64,000 nt of DNA from Proteiniclasticum aestuarii. Lineage in GTDB: Bacteria > Bacillota > Clostridia > Clostridiales > Clostridiaceae. The notes below the pieces were generated by a model. The model did not search any database. It was not told the DNA's origin and was given only the letters and a program-made list of their open reading frames with translations. Location of the stretch: assembly GCF_017368455.1 (NCBI RefSeq), contig NZ_JAFNJU010000002.1:62001-126000 (forward strand), read 5' to 3'. This document shows positions 26,037 through 36,241 of the stretch, piece after piece (within the stretch, counting starts at the first letter, position 1; every line of letters begins with the position of its first letter). The position numbers and the translations under genes were made by a program.

Positions 26037-27230
26037 TTACTTTATTCGATGTTGTACACCCTGAACATATATATCCTGAATCTTGAAGTCATCCTCCACA
26101 ATCAGAAGATCCCCGTACTTCCCTTCTTCTAATGAACCGACCTTGTCGTAGATGCCAATATACTTGGCTGGATTCACAGATGCCATGGTGATGATTTCTT
26201 CAAACGTGAAGCCATGTTCACGTTGAATATTTCTGACAGACTCCACATAACTGAGCTCCAGTCCGTCCACTTCCTCAAAATTCTTCCTGTTGATTCTCTT
26301 TTCCGTGCCCCCATCGGATTTCACTATGACGTGATCTCCATCTGGTATATACGTCTCTTTTCTGATGTAGTGATGGAACGGTCTTTCCACATGGGCAAGA
26401 CCCGTACAGTCCGTGCAGAGCATGATCTTCTCTTTTCCTTTGACTTTATAGGCGATGCTGAAGGCTTCATGACTTACCGTCATGCCGGTCTGCTTGGCAA
26501 ACTCGCAGTACAGATCGTCAAAGTAGAGCGCTGCACCCACAACGCCAGGTCTGCGATGATGGAACCCCCGCATACCGCTGTACATATGGGTCACGCCACC
26601 TAGTCCAAACCCCTTCAGCCTGGCAATATCCTTAAGGTCCGCAGCACTGTGACCGACGGATACCTGAATGCCCTGCTCATGGAGATGCTTTATGACCTCT
26701 TCCGCTCCTGGCAGTTCCGGTGCCAGGGTCATGAGATAGACATTACCTTCCCCTGCTGCATGAAGTAGCTCCTTCGTCACCATGACATCAGGGTCCATAC
26801 AGTATTCCTCTCTCTGCATGCCCTTGAACTCCTTATTGATGAAGGGACCCTCCAGATGCACGCCGAGAATCCTTGACCCTCGTGATGGTGTCCAGTTCTT
26901 GATGGCAGACTGCGCTTCCACAAGGCTTTCTATGATGACCTCCACCGCATCGGTGCCTGTGGTGCCCAGAAAGGTGGTGACCCCTGCCTGAATCATGCTT
27001 TCAGCCATTCGGTTCAAAGAATCTTCCGTCTTTTCATACCAGAAGGATCCGGTGCTGAACCCATGAACATGAAGATCAATGAATCCGGGAATCACATGAA
27101 GATCTCCGTACTCTTTCACCTCCCCTTCCGGTTTCACCTCTGAAATGGACAGGATTCTGCCGTCCTTCATGGTCAGATATCCTGAGACTGTTCCTTCCGG
27201 TGTATGGATCTTATTTGAATGAAGTATCAT
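26037..27230 (-). CDS. nagA: NagA-like amidohydrolase (N-acetylglucosamine-6-phosphate deacetylase family)
   Basis: 397-aa amidohydrolase. Family marks are IPGFIDLHVHG (H54, H56), GVHLEGPFIN (E127), VGHSAAD (H194), GGVTHMYSGM (H215) and LCTDCTG (D274). NagA would turn GlcNAc-6-phosphate into glucosamine-6-phosphate and acetate. Two signature stretches differ from textbook NagA: the usual HGxxGxDTMD is replaced by HGFSTGSFWYE, and THLYNAM by THMYSGM, so the substrate may be another N-acylated sugar phosphate. The ATG at 27230 has AGAGGA and overlaps the rpiR gene by 20 bp; a TTG eight codons upstream is less likely. It is the last gene of the PTS operon. Confidence 0.8.
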   Translation of the reverse strand: MILHSNKIHTPEGTVSGYLTMKDGRILSISEVKPEGEVKEYGDLHVIPGFIDLHVHGFSTGSFWYEKTEDSLNRMAESMIQAGVTTFLGTTGTDAVEVIIESLVEAQSAIKNWTPSRGSRILGVHLEGPFINKEFKGMQREEYCMDPDVMVTKELLHAAGEGNVYLMTLAPELPGAEEVIKHLHEQGIQVSVGHSAADLKDIARLKGFGLGGVTHMYSGMRGFHHRRPGVVGAALYFDDLYCEFAKQTGMTVSHEAFSIAYKVKGKEKIMLCTDCTGLAHVERPFHHYIRKETYIPDGDHVIVKSDGGTEKRINRKNFEEVDGLELSYVESVRNIQREHGFTFEEIITMASVNPAKYIGIYDKVGSLEEGKYGDLLIVEDDFKIQDIYVQGVQHRIK

Positions 27231-28008
27231 TTTCCTCTCTCCTCTTCTCAACAACGTGCTGTGTATACGAAAGAATGATCTGAATGAGAAGATGGATGCC
27301 GACTCTTGAAATCAGGTCGTTGTATTCCGTCTCTGAGGTCTTTGCATAGCAGTACATGCTGATGTCCGCATTCTGCTGCACCTTGGAGTCGGAAAACGAC
27401 GTAAGGGAAATGACTTTAGACCCTCTGATGTGGGCCGCCCTGGAAATATCCAGAATTCTCTTCGTGTTTCCAGAGAGGGAAATCACAAGAACGGCTTCGT
27501 CCGTCTCGATGTTGTGGGACAGATTGTCGATGAGATTGAAATCATCCACAAAGATGCACCGGATCTTCAGCATGGCCAGTCTCGAACTGAGATAGCTGCC
27601 AAAGGGCTTTGATGCACCTCTTGATACCACATAGACTGTTTTGGATGTGGTCAGTATCTCCGCGATTTCTTTGACCGTTTCCTCCTGCTGGATGCTTAGC
27701 GTCTTGGACACCTCTTCCTCCAGCGCATCCAAGACATTTCTGAAGACAAATTTCTCGCTTTTCCCTGCGGCTTCTTCCAGTTCACCCACATGGTTCTTCA
27801 GATAGTACTTCAGTTCCGTGTACCCGTCAAACCCGAGTTTCTTCGCCAGATTGATCACGGTGGTTTTCGATATATACAGTTTTTCAGCCAGTTCTCTAGT
27901 GGTCATCCTGATGACCTCTTCTGGGTAGTTCGTCAGATACTCCACCACTTTCTTCTCCAGGCTGCTTAATTCATTATAGGTACTTGTCAGTCTTTCCAGT
28001 TTCATCAT
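27211..28008 (-). CDS. RpiR/MurR-family transcriptional regulator
   Basis: 265 aa. Residues 1-77 form the HTH_6 domain (EKKVVEYLTNYPEEVIRMTTRELAEKL, split HTH YISKTTVINLAKKLGFDGY), and residues about 110-240 an SIS sugar-phosphate-binding domain (VYVVSRGASKPFGSYLSSRLA, AVLVISLSGNTKRILDISRAA). It should bind a phosphorylated sugar made by the PTS/GH4 pathway and regulate this operon. The palindrome at 31124-31146 is the best operator candidate. AAAGGAGGTG precedes tandem ATG codons. It overlaps the downstream nagA-like gene. Confidence 0.9.
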   Translation of the reverse strand: MMKLERLTSTYNELSSLEKKVVEYLTNYPEEVIRMTTRELAEKLYISKTTVINLAKKLGFDGYTELKYYLKNHVGELEEAAGKSEKFVFRNVLDALEEEVSKTLSIQQEETVKEIAEILTTSKTVYVVSRGASKPFGSYLSSRLAMLKIRCIFVDDFNLIDNLSHNIETDEAVLVISLSGNTKRILDISRAAHIRGSKVISLTSFSDSKVQQNADISMYCYAKTSETEYNDLISRVGIHLLIQIILSYTQHVVEKRREENDTSFK

Positions 28009-28106
28009 TGCGGCACCTCCTTTCTCATTATATCAAATCGGTTATGAGGAAACCCCCTTAAATCGGGGGTTTCCTCCATTTATTTCCTTCATTTCTGAAG
28101 TGTTTT

Positions 28107-29441
28107 CTATTTCTTCTCAAGGCTCCAGTACTCTTCACTGTGCGCCATGAGATCATCCAGAACCAGCTTCGCCTTCACAGGGTTCACGATGGATCTGTTC
28201 AGCGTCAGTGCCTGAAGCGCTTTGGTATAATCCTTTTCCAGGTATGCTTCCACCGTCAGCTTTTCATAGGCATACTGTCCCTCAATGAGCCCTTTGTAGA
28301 ATGTCTTGATCTCTCCGTAAGGGATCATCTTGGCGCCGTCTCTGCCCAGTGTGGCTGCAAGCTCCACCATGGCATCCTGGGGCAGATTGGGTATGTATCC
28401 TCTGTTTCTTCCGATGACCACAAAGGTTCTGTTTTCATCATTATGGATGGACTGTACCACTTCCACCATGAGATTCCCGAACACTTCGCCCTGCATCAGC
28501 GGAATATTCTCCAGGTTCCCTTGTCTTTCCGCCTGCTCCAGAATATCCAGCACCTTTCTTTCGCGGCCTACCTTGGCTTCATCCACTCGGGTGAAGTTCG
28601 GATCAGATTCCTCCACCAGCTCTTCAGCGAAGAAGTAGTACTGCAGATAGGTATTGGGCACATACTCCGGGAAGAACTGCATGAGCTTATTGACGTTCTT
28701 GTAGGTCTTCAGCCAGGATGGTGCTCTCTGCTCCGCATTAAAGGGCTTGAACTCATTGCCTGTGAGATAGTCCTTCAGCTGAGGCAGAAGATCTTCCCCG
28801 GTCTTCGTGTTCTTAAGTTCCGTGAACCATCCGAAATGATTGAGGCCGAAATACCGGGGCTCAATGTCATACATGTCCACATCCAGAATCTTCGCGAAGG
28901 ACTTGATCATGGAATAGGGCTGATCACAGATGTTCATGATGCGCTGATCCTCCGGAAACACCTTGTCCAGTGCCACAGCCACAATGGCTGCAGGATTGGT
29001 GTAGTTTAATATCCAGGTATCCTTGGAATAGGATCTTATCTTCTCCACCATTTCAATCATGGCACCGATGCTCCTCATGCCATAGGAGAAGCCTCCTGGT
29101 CCACAGGTCTCCTGACCGACCAGACCATACTTCAGCGGAATCTTCTCATCGATACTTCTCATGGTGTCGACGCCGACGCGCATATTGCACAGCACATAAT
29201 CCGTATGCCCATAGGCTGTATCCTCATCGGTGGTGAACACCACCTCCGTTTCAGCATAATACTTCTTTAACGTCATATCGATATAGGCTCGCACACGATG
29301 AAGTCTTTTTTCATCAATATCAAACAGAATGATCTTCTCTACAGGGAAGGTCTCCTTATAGTAGATCAGACTGCCAATGAGGGCAGGAATCCGAAGACTT
29401 CCCGCACCTGCTATGGTTATTACCGCATTTTTCTTGTTCAT
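28107..29441 (-). CDS. GH4 6-phospho-alpha-glucosidase
   Basis: 444-aa NAD- and Mn-dependent glycosidase of family 4, hydrolysing phosphorylated disaccharides delivered by the PTS. The Rossmann start ITIAGAGSLRIPALIG, the metal ligands C172 (NICDQP) and H202 (GLNHFGW), and DEKIPLKYGLVGQETCGPGG agree with the alpha-glucoside (MalH/GlvA) branch. 6-phospho-beta-glucosidases of the same family differ in the CGPGG region, so the alpha call is likely but not certain. It starts 10 bp after the PTS permease gene. Confidence 0.88.
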   Translation of the reverse strand: MNKKNAVITIAGAGSLRIPALIGSLIYYKETFPVEKIILFDIDEKRLHRVRAYIDMTLKKYYAETEVVFTTDEDTAYGHTDYVLCNMRVGVDTMRSIDEKIPLKYGLVGQETCGPGGFSYGMRSIGAMIEMVEKIRSYSKDTWILNYTNPAAIVAVALDKVFPEDQRIMNICDQPYSMIKSFAKILDVDMYDIEPRYFGLNHFGWFTELKNTKTGEDLLPQLKDYLTGNEFKPFNAEQRAPSWLKTYKNVNKLMQFFPEYVPNTYLQYYFFAEELVEESDPNFTRVDEAKVGRERKVLDILEQAERQGNLENIPLMQGEVFGNLMVEVVQSIHNDENRTFVVIGRNRGYIPNLPQDAMVELAATLGRDGAKMIPYGEIKTFYKGLIEGQYAYEKLTVEAYLEKDYTKALQALTLNRSIVNPVKAKLVLDDLMAHSEEYWSLEKK

Positions 29442-29451
29442 ATCAAACTCC

Positions 29452-31020
29452 TTAGCTAATCATCTTTAGTTCTTCCGTTACCGCATTTCTCACAAATTCA
29501 ACATTCGGTCCGAATACAATATGGATGTGGTTCTTCATGGGGAAGAAGATGCCTGATGTACCCGAATCCTTGAGTCTGTCCTTATCCACCAGATTCATAT
29601 CCTTCAGGTCCACTCTCAGTCTTGTGACACAGTTCTCCACATTCACAATGTTGGAAGGACCACCGATGGCTTCAATGACGATCTTCGCCACTTCATCGTA
29701 TCTCTTTTCCTTGATGAGGTTGTTGTATTCATATTCATCACTCTCACGCCCTGGTGTAGCGATGTTATACTTCTCGATGGCATATTTGAAGATAAAGTAG
29801 GTGGCGATAGCCAGTGGAATACCTACAATGAGCAGGTTATACCATCTGGTGTTCTCATACATGAGTCCGAAGATGGCAAAGTCAAAGATGGTTCCTCTGA
29901 TGTATCCGACGCCTGTTCCCAGAAGATACAGCGCGACAGCACCTGCACCAGCCAGTAGAACATATACCAGGAAGAGCAGTGGTGCAATGAACAGGAAGGA
30001 GAACTCCATAGGTTCTGTGATGTTACCAAGGAAAGGTGTGATCACCATGGTGATAATGATACCCTTCACGAATGGTCTGTTCTTTGCATAGGCGCTCTTG
30101 TACATGGCCAGCCCGATGGCAGGAATCATGAATAGGGTCACAAGCATCTGGTTCTGAGCCATGAACTTTGTCAGTTCCGGAAGCATTTCCCAGGCTTCGC
30201 TGTTGGGTCCCTGATTAAAGAGGACTTCATTCAGAGTAGGAAGAATTCCGGTGAAGGTTTCCCCATCGATGGTATAGGTACCACCGGCAGGTGTGAAACG
30301 GATCAGTGCACTCCATACATGATGAAGGCCCAGTGGAATGAGTGCACGTACCATGACCACATTGATGAACGGTCCGATGGCACCCTGAAGAATGACCTGG
30401 GATAAGGCAATGAGCCCTTTGGTCAGATAACTCCAGAAAAACGGAATGATCAGTCCTGCGACCGTCGCCCAGACTATGGATACCATTGGAACAAACTTCT
30501 TTCCTGAGAAGAAGGCAAATGCGACGGGAAGCTCTTTGTTGTAGTATTTATCCGCTGCAATGGAACCGATGAGTCCACTGATGATACCACCCAGCACATC
30601 CAGTCTCAGACTCTGGATTCCCAGAACCATTCCCTGTCCCACCTGTGACATGGTCTCGGCATCCGCCAGGGTGCCTGTGGCTTTCAGGTACACATTGATG
30701 GTGATGTTCAGAATCAGATAAGCGATCATGGATGAGAATACCGCGATTCCCTTTTCCTTCCTCGACATTCCATAGGCAACGCCCATGGCAAACAGTACGG
30801 GAATGTTGGAGAAGATGACATCGGCGACGGATCTCAGACTGACCAGAATCATCTGGAGTGTTTCGTTGGCCAGGAATGGTACTCTCTCTACCATGTATCC
30901 CTGAACAAGTGCTCCTGTAATACCTAAAATCATACCCATAGGAGCCATAATTGCGATTGGCAGCAGCAGGGATCGTCCAAATCTCTGGATGCCCTCACTG
31001 AAACGTTCTTTTCTTGTCAT
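29452..31020 (-). CDS. PTS alpha-glucoside-type EIICB permease
   Basis: 522 aa. The EIIC membrane domain (residues about 15-430, around ten hydrophobic segments, with GNITEPMEFSFLFIAP as the conserved substrate loop) is followed by an EIIB domain whose phosphocysteine is C464 in NVENCVTRLRVDL. It imports and phosphorylates a disaccharide; the adjacent GH4 enzyme suggests maltose, isomaltose, sucrose isomers or a similar alpha-glucoside. No EIIA is encoded nearby, so a general EIIA-Glc must serve it. It is the first gene of the operon. Confidence 0.9.
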   Translation of the reverse strand: MTRKERFSEGIQRFGRSLLLPIAIMAPMGMILGITGALVQGYMVERVPFLANETLQMILVSLRSVADVIFSNIPVLFAMGVAYGMSRKEKGIAVFSSMIAYLILNITINVYLKATGTLADAETMSQVGQGMVLGIQSLRLDVLGGIISGLIGSIAADKYYNKELPVAFAFFSGKKFVPMVSIVWATVAGLIIPFFWSYLTKGLIALSQVILQGAIGPFINVVMVRALIPLGLHHVWSALIRFTPAGGTYTIDGETFTGILPTLNEVLFNQGPNSEAWEMLPELTKFMAQNQMLVTLFMIPAIGLAMYKSAYAKNRPFVKGIIITMVITPFLGNITEPMEFSFLFIAPLLFLVYVLLAGAGAVALYLLGTGVGYIRGTIFDFAIFGLMYENTRWYNLLIVGIPLAIATYFIFKYAIEKYNIATPGRESDEYEYNNLIKEKRYDEVAKIVIEAIGGPSNIVNVENCVTRLRVDLKDMNLVDKDRLKDSGTSGIFFPMKNHIHIVFGPNVEFVRNAVTEELKMIS

Positions 31021-31051
31021 TGCTACACCTCTTTTTCATTATTTTGTCTTC

Positions 31052-31081
31052 ATCATAATAATTTAAATTCTGGGATTGTAA
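31052..31081 (-). promoter_or_regulatory. PTS operon promoter
   Basis: Minus strand TTACAA (31076-31081), 18 bp, TATGAT (31052-31057). Confidence 0.5.
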
Positions 31082-31100
31082 CAGGGTTTTCCAAGGTATA

Positions 31101-31114
31101 TGACTACGTTTTCA
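31101..31114 (-). promoter_or_regulatory. cre-like site upstream of the PTS promoter
   Basis: Minus strand TGAAAACGTAGTCA matches 12 of 14 cre positions including CG, 20 bp upstream of the -35. Confidence 0.35.
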
Positions 31115-31123
31115 CGTTTTGAG

Positions 31124-31146
31124 TTTGGTCACACAGGCTGACCAAA
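31124..31146. promoter_or_regulatory. Perfect 8-7-8 palindrome, candidate RpiR operator
   Basis: TTTGGTCA-N7-TGACCAAA lies about 45 bp upstream of the -35 of the PTS operon, with no T tract to make it a terminator. The only local sugar regulator is the RpiR protein of the operon. Confidence 0.5.
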
Positions 31147-31254
31147 GTGTGAAGCCCTCGTGATTCAATAGTTTAAGCGGATACTATCAGAATCCTACCA
31201 CTTATAAAGAATGATAACGCAATATGCTTTTCATCTCTTGTCCAGAACATGAAA

Positions 31255-31276
31255 GAAGGTGAGCTTTCGCTCACCT
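31255..31276 (-). terminator. Terminator of the parE-parC unit
   Basis: Stem AGGTGAGC/GCTCACCT with a GAAA loop on the minus strand; the following TCTTTC is a weak U tract. Confidence 0.7.
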
Positions 31277-31293
31277 CCCATACACTTATTCTC

Positions 31294-34263
31294 TTAACTC
31301 ACTTCCACCTTATTGACATGGTCCCCCAGTACAAGCATCATGATGCTCTTTCCTCGGGTGGCCCGGTTCTGAAGCTTGATGTCCTCGATTTTCATGGTCT
31401 CATCGTCATTGGCCTTGGAACCTACAAGAAGCTCCTTCTCCTCTGTGATGACCTTGGCGAAGAAGACCCGGTCTTCATCCTTCAGATTCATACCCACAAC
31501 ACCGGAGGCGTTTCTGGAAAGAAGGGAAATGCTTGAGGTTTCAAACCGGATGGCCATACCCTTCTCGGATACAAGGAGAATGTCCTCATCCAGCTCACCG
31601 CTGAAGGCTTCCGCATAGACCAGTCTGTCCGTGGCCTTCTTGAACTTGATGACGTGTGAGGTGGTCCCCTCTCCTCTGAAGTCCTCCACCGAGGTTCTCT
31701 TGACGATGCCCTCTTCCGTGACGAAGTATACTTCCTGATTGTCCGCTGCATCCTCTTCCAGGGTGAATACGCCCACGACCCTCTCGCTCTTGTCGATGTC
31801 GTCGTAGAGATCCGAAAGAATGACACTGCCTTCCAGGTTCTCGAACATGTACATGGGCAGCTTGTAGTAAGCACCAAGACTTGTGACGATCACAAGGCTC
31901 AGGTAGGATTCCCCGCTGACCTTATAGAGGTTCTTGGCTCTGCTGGCTCTCTGCACCACCTTGATTTCTCCTCGGTCGGAAATGGTGAGATTAAACGCCT
32001 TGGCCTCATAATCCATCTCATAGTGGACTCTGTAGACCTCATCCTTGTCCGGCAGGCTCAGGAAGCTGTCCGGAATGGACATTCTTTCCTTCACTTCCAC
32101 ATCGGCTTCCGGCACGGTGAAGTCCAGTCCGTTCTTGGTGAGGATTCTCACGAAGAGCGGCACCTGGGGCAGCTCCACCATGTGCAGCTGATCCTTGTTT
32201 TCATAGATGTAGTCCTTGTACACTCTTGGAAGCAGTTCTCCCAGGGTGTTCTCATAGAGCACTCGGCTCTTCTCCAGGATCACCGACACAAGCTTCTCAT
32301 CCTTTCTCAGCTTCAGGGCGATGATCTTGGAGTAATTGGTCTTGAAGCTCTCAAGATCCGTTCTCTTCAGAGACCCTCTGGAGGTGATGAACTTGAAGCT
32401 TCCCTCCTCCTGTCCGTCCATGGTGAAAGCCCCGATGATGGACTCTTCGTTGAAGTCGATGCCCTTGATGTAGTTGTCCATGCGGACGCCCTTATCCTTC
32501 CACTTGTGCTCCGGCACATCCATGGTCTTCAGCTGATAGAGCATGCCTGAATCCGAGAAGATGTAGAGCACATCCTTGGTGTTGCTCTCCAGAAGCACAG
32601 CCAGCTCATCCCCTTCTCTGAAGTCGATGGAGGACTCGTCTGTTGTGACCCTCTGGTAGTTCTTCAGTGGCATGCGCTTGATGAAGCCTTCTCTGGAAAT
32701 GGTCACCACCACATCTTCCTGAACAATGATGTCCATGGCGTCGATGACAGCTTCCTCCTCATCCTTGATGATCTCGGTTCTTCTTTCGTCCCCGAAGTCC
32801 TCGGATACTTCCAGAAGCTCCTTCTTCACCAGGTTGTCCAGGGCTTTCTGGCTGTTTATGACCTTTTCCAGGGACTTGATGAGCTTGGAAAGCTCATTGT
32901 GCTCCTTGACATAGGCCTTCAGCTCCAGTCCTGTCAGTCTGTAGAGCATGAGCTCAAGTATTGCCGTGGCCTGTTCTTCACTGAAGCCGTATTCCTTCAC
33001 CAGGTTCTCCCTGGCATTGGTCTTGGAACTGGACTCCCGGATGGTCCTTATGACCTGATCCATGATGTCGATGGCCTTCATGAAGCCTTCCACGATGTGG
33101 AACCGCTTCAGGGCCAGATCCAGTTCCTTTTTCGTTCTTCGAAGAACCACTTCTCTCTGGTGCTCCACATAGTAGCGGATGATATCCTTCAGACCCATGG
33201 TGGAGGGTTTGCCCTTATAGAGCGCCACCATATTGAAGTTGATGTTGATCTGAAGATCGCATCTCTTGTAGAGATAAAGAAGAATCTTCTCCGCCGTCTC
33301 CAGATCGATCTGCTTCTTGAACTCGATGACCGCGCGGACACCGTTTCTGTCGGACTCGTCCCGGATGTCCATGATGCCGTCCAGCGCCTTCTGATGCTTC
33401 TTGTCCGCCGTCATGGCGGAGATCTGCTGCAGAAGCTTGGCCTTATTCTTTCTGTAAGGGAACTCCGTCACCACGATGGCGAATCGGCCCGTGGTGAGCT
33501 TCTCCACCTTGGCATTGGCGCGAAGGACCACTTTTCCTTCTCCCTTTTCATAGGCTTCCTTTAAAGAGTCTCCTCCGATGAGGACCCCTCCTGTGGGAAA
33601 GTCCGGTCCTTTGATGTGCTGCATGAGTCCGGACACATCCATATCCGGATCATCGATGTAGGCGCAGACCGCACTGATGCTTTCTCTCATGTTGTGCGGC
33701 GGAATGTTCGTCGCAAGACCCACGGCAATACCGAAGGCCCCGTTGACCAGTAGGTTCGGATAGCGGGACGGCAGCACCTTGGGCTCCAGCTCCGTATCCG
33801 AATAGTTGTAGACGAACTCCACCGTGTCCTTGTCGATGTCACGAAGCATCTCTTCCGCCCCGCGGGAAAGTCTGGCCTCCGTGTATCGCATGGCCGCCGC
33901 ACTGTCTCCGTCGATGGACCCCCAGTTCCCGTGGCCGTCGATCAGCGGCATTCTGGTGCTGAAGTCCTGGGCCAGAATCACCATGGCATCGTAGACCGAT
34001 GAATCTCCATGGGGATGGTACTTACCCAGAATGTCTCCGACGATTCGCGCGGATTTATAGTAGGGCTTATCATGAAAAGCCTTCAGCTGATAAGCACCAT
34101 ATAGAATTCTTCTATGAACGGGTTTCAGACCGTCTCTGACATCCGGAAGGGCTCTGTCCTTGGCCACTTCCACCGCATAGGGCAGGAAATTGTCCGGCAT
34201 GGCCTCTTCCAGAGGGACATTCAGGATGTTGTTGTCTGTTGGAATCTGATTTTTACTCGCCAA
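31294..34263 (-). CDS. parC: Type IIA topoisomerase subunit A, ParC-like, unusually long
   Basis: 989-aa DNA cleavage/rejoining subunit. The N-terminal winged-helix region has the quinolone pocket [15 protein letters not shown] and the catalytic tyrosine in [11 protein letters not shown]. The coiled coil region follows, then a beta-pinwheel C-terminal domain from about residue 500. The canonical gyrase box QRRGGKG is absent; only a degenerate QNRATRGKS occurs near the end, which favours topoisomerase IV. It is about 150-200 residues longer than usual ParC or GyrA, the excess lying in the C-terminal domain. Translation starts at TTG 34263 with an ideal AGGAGGTGA box. It follows the ATPase subunit gene by 11 bp. 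Confidence 0.85.
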   Translation of the reverse strand: MASKNQIPTDNNILNVPLEEAMPDNFLPYAVEVAKDRALPDVRDGLKPVHRRILYGAYQLKAFHDKPYYKSARIVGDILGKYHPHGDSSVYDAMVILAQDFSTRMPLIDGHGNWGSIDGDSAAAMRYTEARLSRGAEEMLRDIDKDTVEFVYNYSDTELEPKVLPSRYPNLLVNGAFGIAVGLATNIPPHNMRESISAVCAYIDDPDMDVSGLMQHIKGPDFPTGGVLIGGDSLKEAYEKGEGKVVLRANAKVEKLTTGRFAIVVTEFPYRKNKAKLLQQISAMTADKKHQKALDGIMDIRDESDRNGVRAVIEFKKQIDLETAEKILLYLYKRCDLQININFNMVALYKGKPSTMGLKDIIRYYVEHQREVVLRRTKKELDLALKRFHIVEGFMKAIDIMDQVIRTIRESSSKTNARENLVKEYGFSEEQATAILELMLYRLTGLELKAYVKEHNELSKLIKSLEKVINSQKALDNLVKKELLEVSEDFGDERRTEIIKDEEEAVIDAMDIIVQEDVVVTISREGFIKRMPLKNYQRVTTDESSIDFREGDELAVLLESNTKDVLYIFSDSGMLYQLKTMDVPEHKWKDKGVRMDNYIKGIDFNEESIIGAFTMDGQEEGSFKFITSRGSLKRTDLESFKTNYSKIIALKLRKDEKLVSVILEKSRVLYENTLGELLPRVYKDYIYENKDQLHMVELPQVPLFVRILTKNGLDFTVPEADVEVKERMSIPDSFLSLPDKDEVYRVHYEMDYEAKAFNLTISDRGEIKVVQRASRAKNLYKVSGESYLSLVIVTSLGAYYKLPMYMFENLEGSVILSDLYDDIDKSERVVGVFTLEEDAADNQEVYFVTEEGIVKRTSVEDFRGEGTTSHVIKFKKATDRLVYAEAFSGELDEDILLVSEKGMAIRFETSSISLLSRNASGVVGMNLKDEDRVFFAKVITEEKELLVGSKANDDETMKIEDIKLQNRATRGKSIMMLVLGDHVNKVEVS

Positions 34264-34274
34264 AATGTCACCTC

Positions 34275-36215
34275 CTAAAATTCTGCGTGTTTATAGATGT
34301 ATTTCTTACGCGGTTCCACCACGTCGCCCATGAGAAGCGATACCATACGCTCCGCTCTGGCCGCGTCATCAATGGTGACCCTCAGTAGCGTCCTCGTCTC
34401 AGGGTTTAAAGTCGTTTCCCACAGCTGGTCCGGATTCATCTCGCCCAGACCTTTGAACCGCTGGATGTTGAATCCGGAGCCGATCTCCTTCTTGGCCGCA
34501 TCCAGCTCCTCATCGGAGTAGGCATATCTCTGCACAGTGCCCTTCTTACCGGTCTTGTAGACCTTGTAGAGGGGCGGCTGGGCAAGATAGAGCATGCCGT
34601 TTGTGATGAGGGGCCTCATGTACCTGTAGATGTAGGTGAGCCAGAGGGTCCGGATGTGGTAGCCATCCACGTCCGCATCGGACATGATGATGATCTTTCC
34701 GTACTTCACATCCTCCAGCTTGAAGCTGGTGAGGGTTCCAGTACCGATGGCGGTGTTGAAGAGCCTCAGCTCTTCCGAGCCCAGGACATTCTCCAGCTTC
34801 TGCTTCTCCGTGTTCATGATCTTTCCCTTGGAGGGCATGATGGCCTGGAATCTTCGATCCCTTGCTTGCTTGGCGGACCCTCCCGCCGAGTCTCCCTCCA
34901 CCACGATGAATTCCAGAACGTCCTTATCTCTGGAGGTGGCCACGGCGACCTTTCCTGCCAGAGGAGAGGTTCCCTTCCCCACCTTTTTACGCTCCGCATC
35001 ACTGATCTTCTTGATCTTCTCTCTTCGCTTCGCCGCTTCCAGGGCGTTGTTGATGAGATTGGTGGCGATGTCCTTGTGGTCTTCGATCCACTCATAGAAC
35101 TTGGTGTAGCTCAGGTCATTCATCAGCGTATAGGCTTCGGAGTTTCCAAGCTTGTTCTTGGTCTGTCCTTCGAAGATGGGATTGGTGAGCCGGATCTTCA
35201 CGATGGCCGTCATGCCCTCCCGAAGATCGTCTCCTTCAAAGTTCTTGTCCTTGGCCAGATTGAGCTTCTTTGCCCACTCCTTGAAGGCTCTCGTCATGCC
35301 GGTCTTGAAGCCCGTCTCATGGGTGCCTGCTTCACTGGTGGGAATGTTGTTGACATAGCTTGCAATGTTCTCCAGAGAGGAGTCCGTGAACTGGACGCAG
35401 ACCTCCCCTTCCAGGGAAATGTTCCCGATGCTGCGCTCTCCTTCGAAAAGGATGGGCTCCTGATGGATGACGGTCTTACTCTCATTGAGGTATTCGATGA
35501 AGTCCAGAAGACCCCTTTCACTGTGATAGGTCTTCTCCACTTCCTCTTCGCCTCTTCTGTCTCGAAGGATCAGGGTGATGCCCTTGTTCTGGAAGGAAAG
35601 CTCCATCATTCTCATATCGATGATCTCGAAACGGTAGTCGATGGTGCTGAACACTTCCGGATCCAGCATGAAGGTCACCTTGGTGCCCTGCCGGTTGGTC
35701 TTTCCCAGGATCTCCAGCTTCGTCACCGGCGTTCCGGGCATGATTCTTCCGTATTTCTCGTCGTAGGCATGTTCAAAGCGCTGCCTGTAGATTCTGCCGT
35801 CCTTGTGCACTTCCACCTCCAGCCACTTGCTCAAGGCATTGACCACGGAAGCCCCCACGCCATGAAGTCCCCCTGAGGTCTTGTAGTTTTCATGATTGAA
35901 TTTACCGCCGGTATGGAGCTCCGTATAGACCATCTCCACACCGGAGATCTTCTTCGTGGGGTGAATCCCCACGGGAATGCCTCGTCCGTTGTCAATGATG
36001 GTGACGCTCTTGTCCTTGTTCAGGATCACATACGCCGTGTCTCCGTATCCGTTGGTGATCTCATCTATGGCATTGTCCAGAATCTCCCACACGCAGTGGT
36101 GCACGCCCTTGGGTCCTGTACTCCCGATGTACATGCCGGGACGAACCCGCACGGGTTCCAGTTTCTCCAGGGATGTGAGATCCGTGACACTGTAATTCCC
36201 TCTTTTTTCTTCCAT
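34275..36215 (-). CDS. parE: Type IIA topoisomerase subunit B, ParE-like
   Basis: 646-aa ATPase subunit. GHKL ATPase motifs are [20 protein letters not shown] and [15 protein letters not shown]; the TOPRIM part has [22 protein letters not shown] and [17 protein letters not shown], and the tail has [31 protein letters not shown] differs from the LPLRGKILNVEK of typical GyrB. Together with the partner subunit it would decatenate daughter chromosomes or relax supercoils; gyrase cannot be fully excluded. The ATG at 36215 with GGAGGG is preferred to the 36-codon upstream extension of the frame. It lies 26 bp after the methyltransferase gene. Confidence 0.87.
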   Translation of the reverse strand: MEEKRGNYSVTDLTSLEKLEPVRVRPGMYIGSTGPKGVHHCVWEILDNAIDEITNGYGDTAYVILNKDKSVTIIDNGRGIPVGIHPTKKISGVEMVYTELHTGGKFNHENYKTSGGLHGVGASVVNALSKWLEVEVHKDGRIYRQRFEHAYDEKYGRIMPGTPVTKLEILGKTNRQGTKVTFMLDPEVFSTIDYRFEIIDMRMMELSFQNKGITLILRDRRGEEEVEKTYHSERGLLDFIEYLNESKTVIHQEPILFEGERSIGNISLEGEVCVQFTDSSLENIASYVNNIPTSEAGTHETGFKTGMTRAFKEWAKKLNLAKDKNFEGDDLREGMTAIVKIRLTNPIFEGQTKNKLGNSEAYTLMNDLSYTKFYEWIEDHKDIATNLINNALEAAKRREKIKKISDAERKKVGKGTSPLAGKVAVATSRDKDVLEFIVVEGDSAGGSAKQARDRRFQAIMPSKGKIMNTEKQKLENVLGSEELRLFNTAIGTGTLTSFKLEDVKYGKIIIMSDADVDGYHIRTLWLTYIYRYMRPLITNGMLYLAQPPLYKVYKTGKKGTVQRYAYSDEELDAAKKEIGSGFNIQRFKGLGEMNPDQLWETTLNPETRTLLRVTIDDAARAERMVSLLMGDVVEPRKKYIYKHAEF

Positions 36216-36241
36216 GCTTCCCTCCAAGTATCTGTTTTTTC

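Noticed and set aside
31132-31138. Palindrome at 31124-31146 as a terminator
   Set aside because: No T tract follows on either strand and it lies upstream of a promoter; an operator is more likely.
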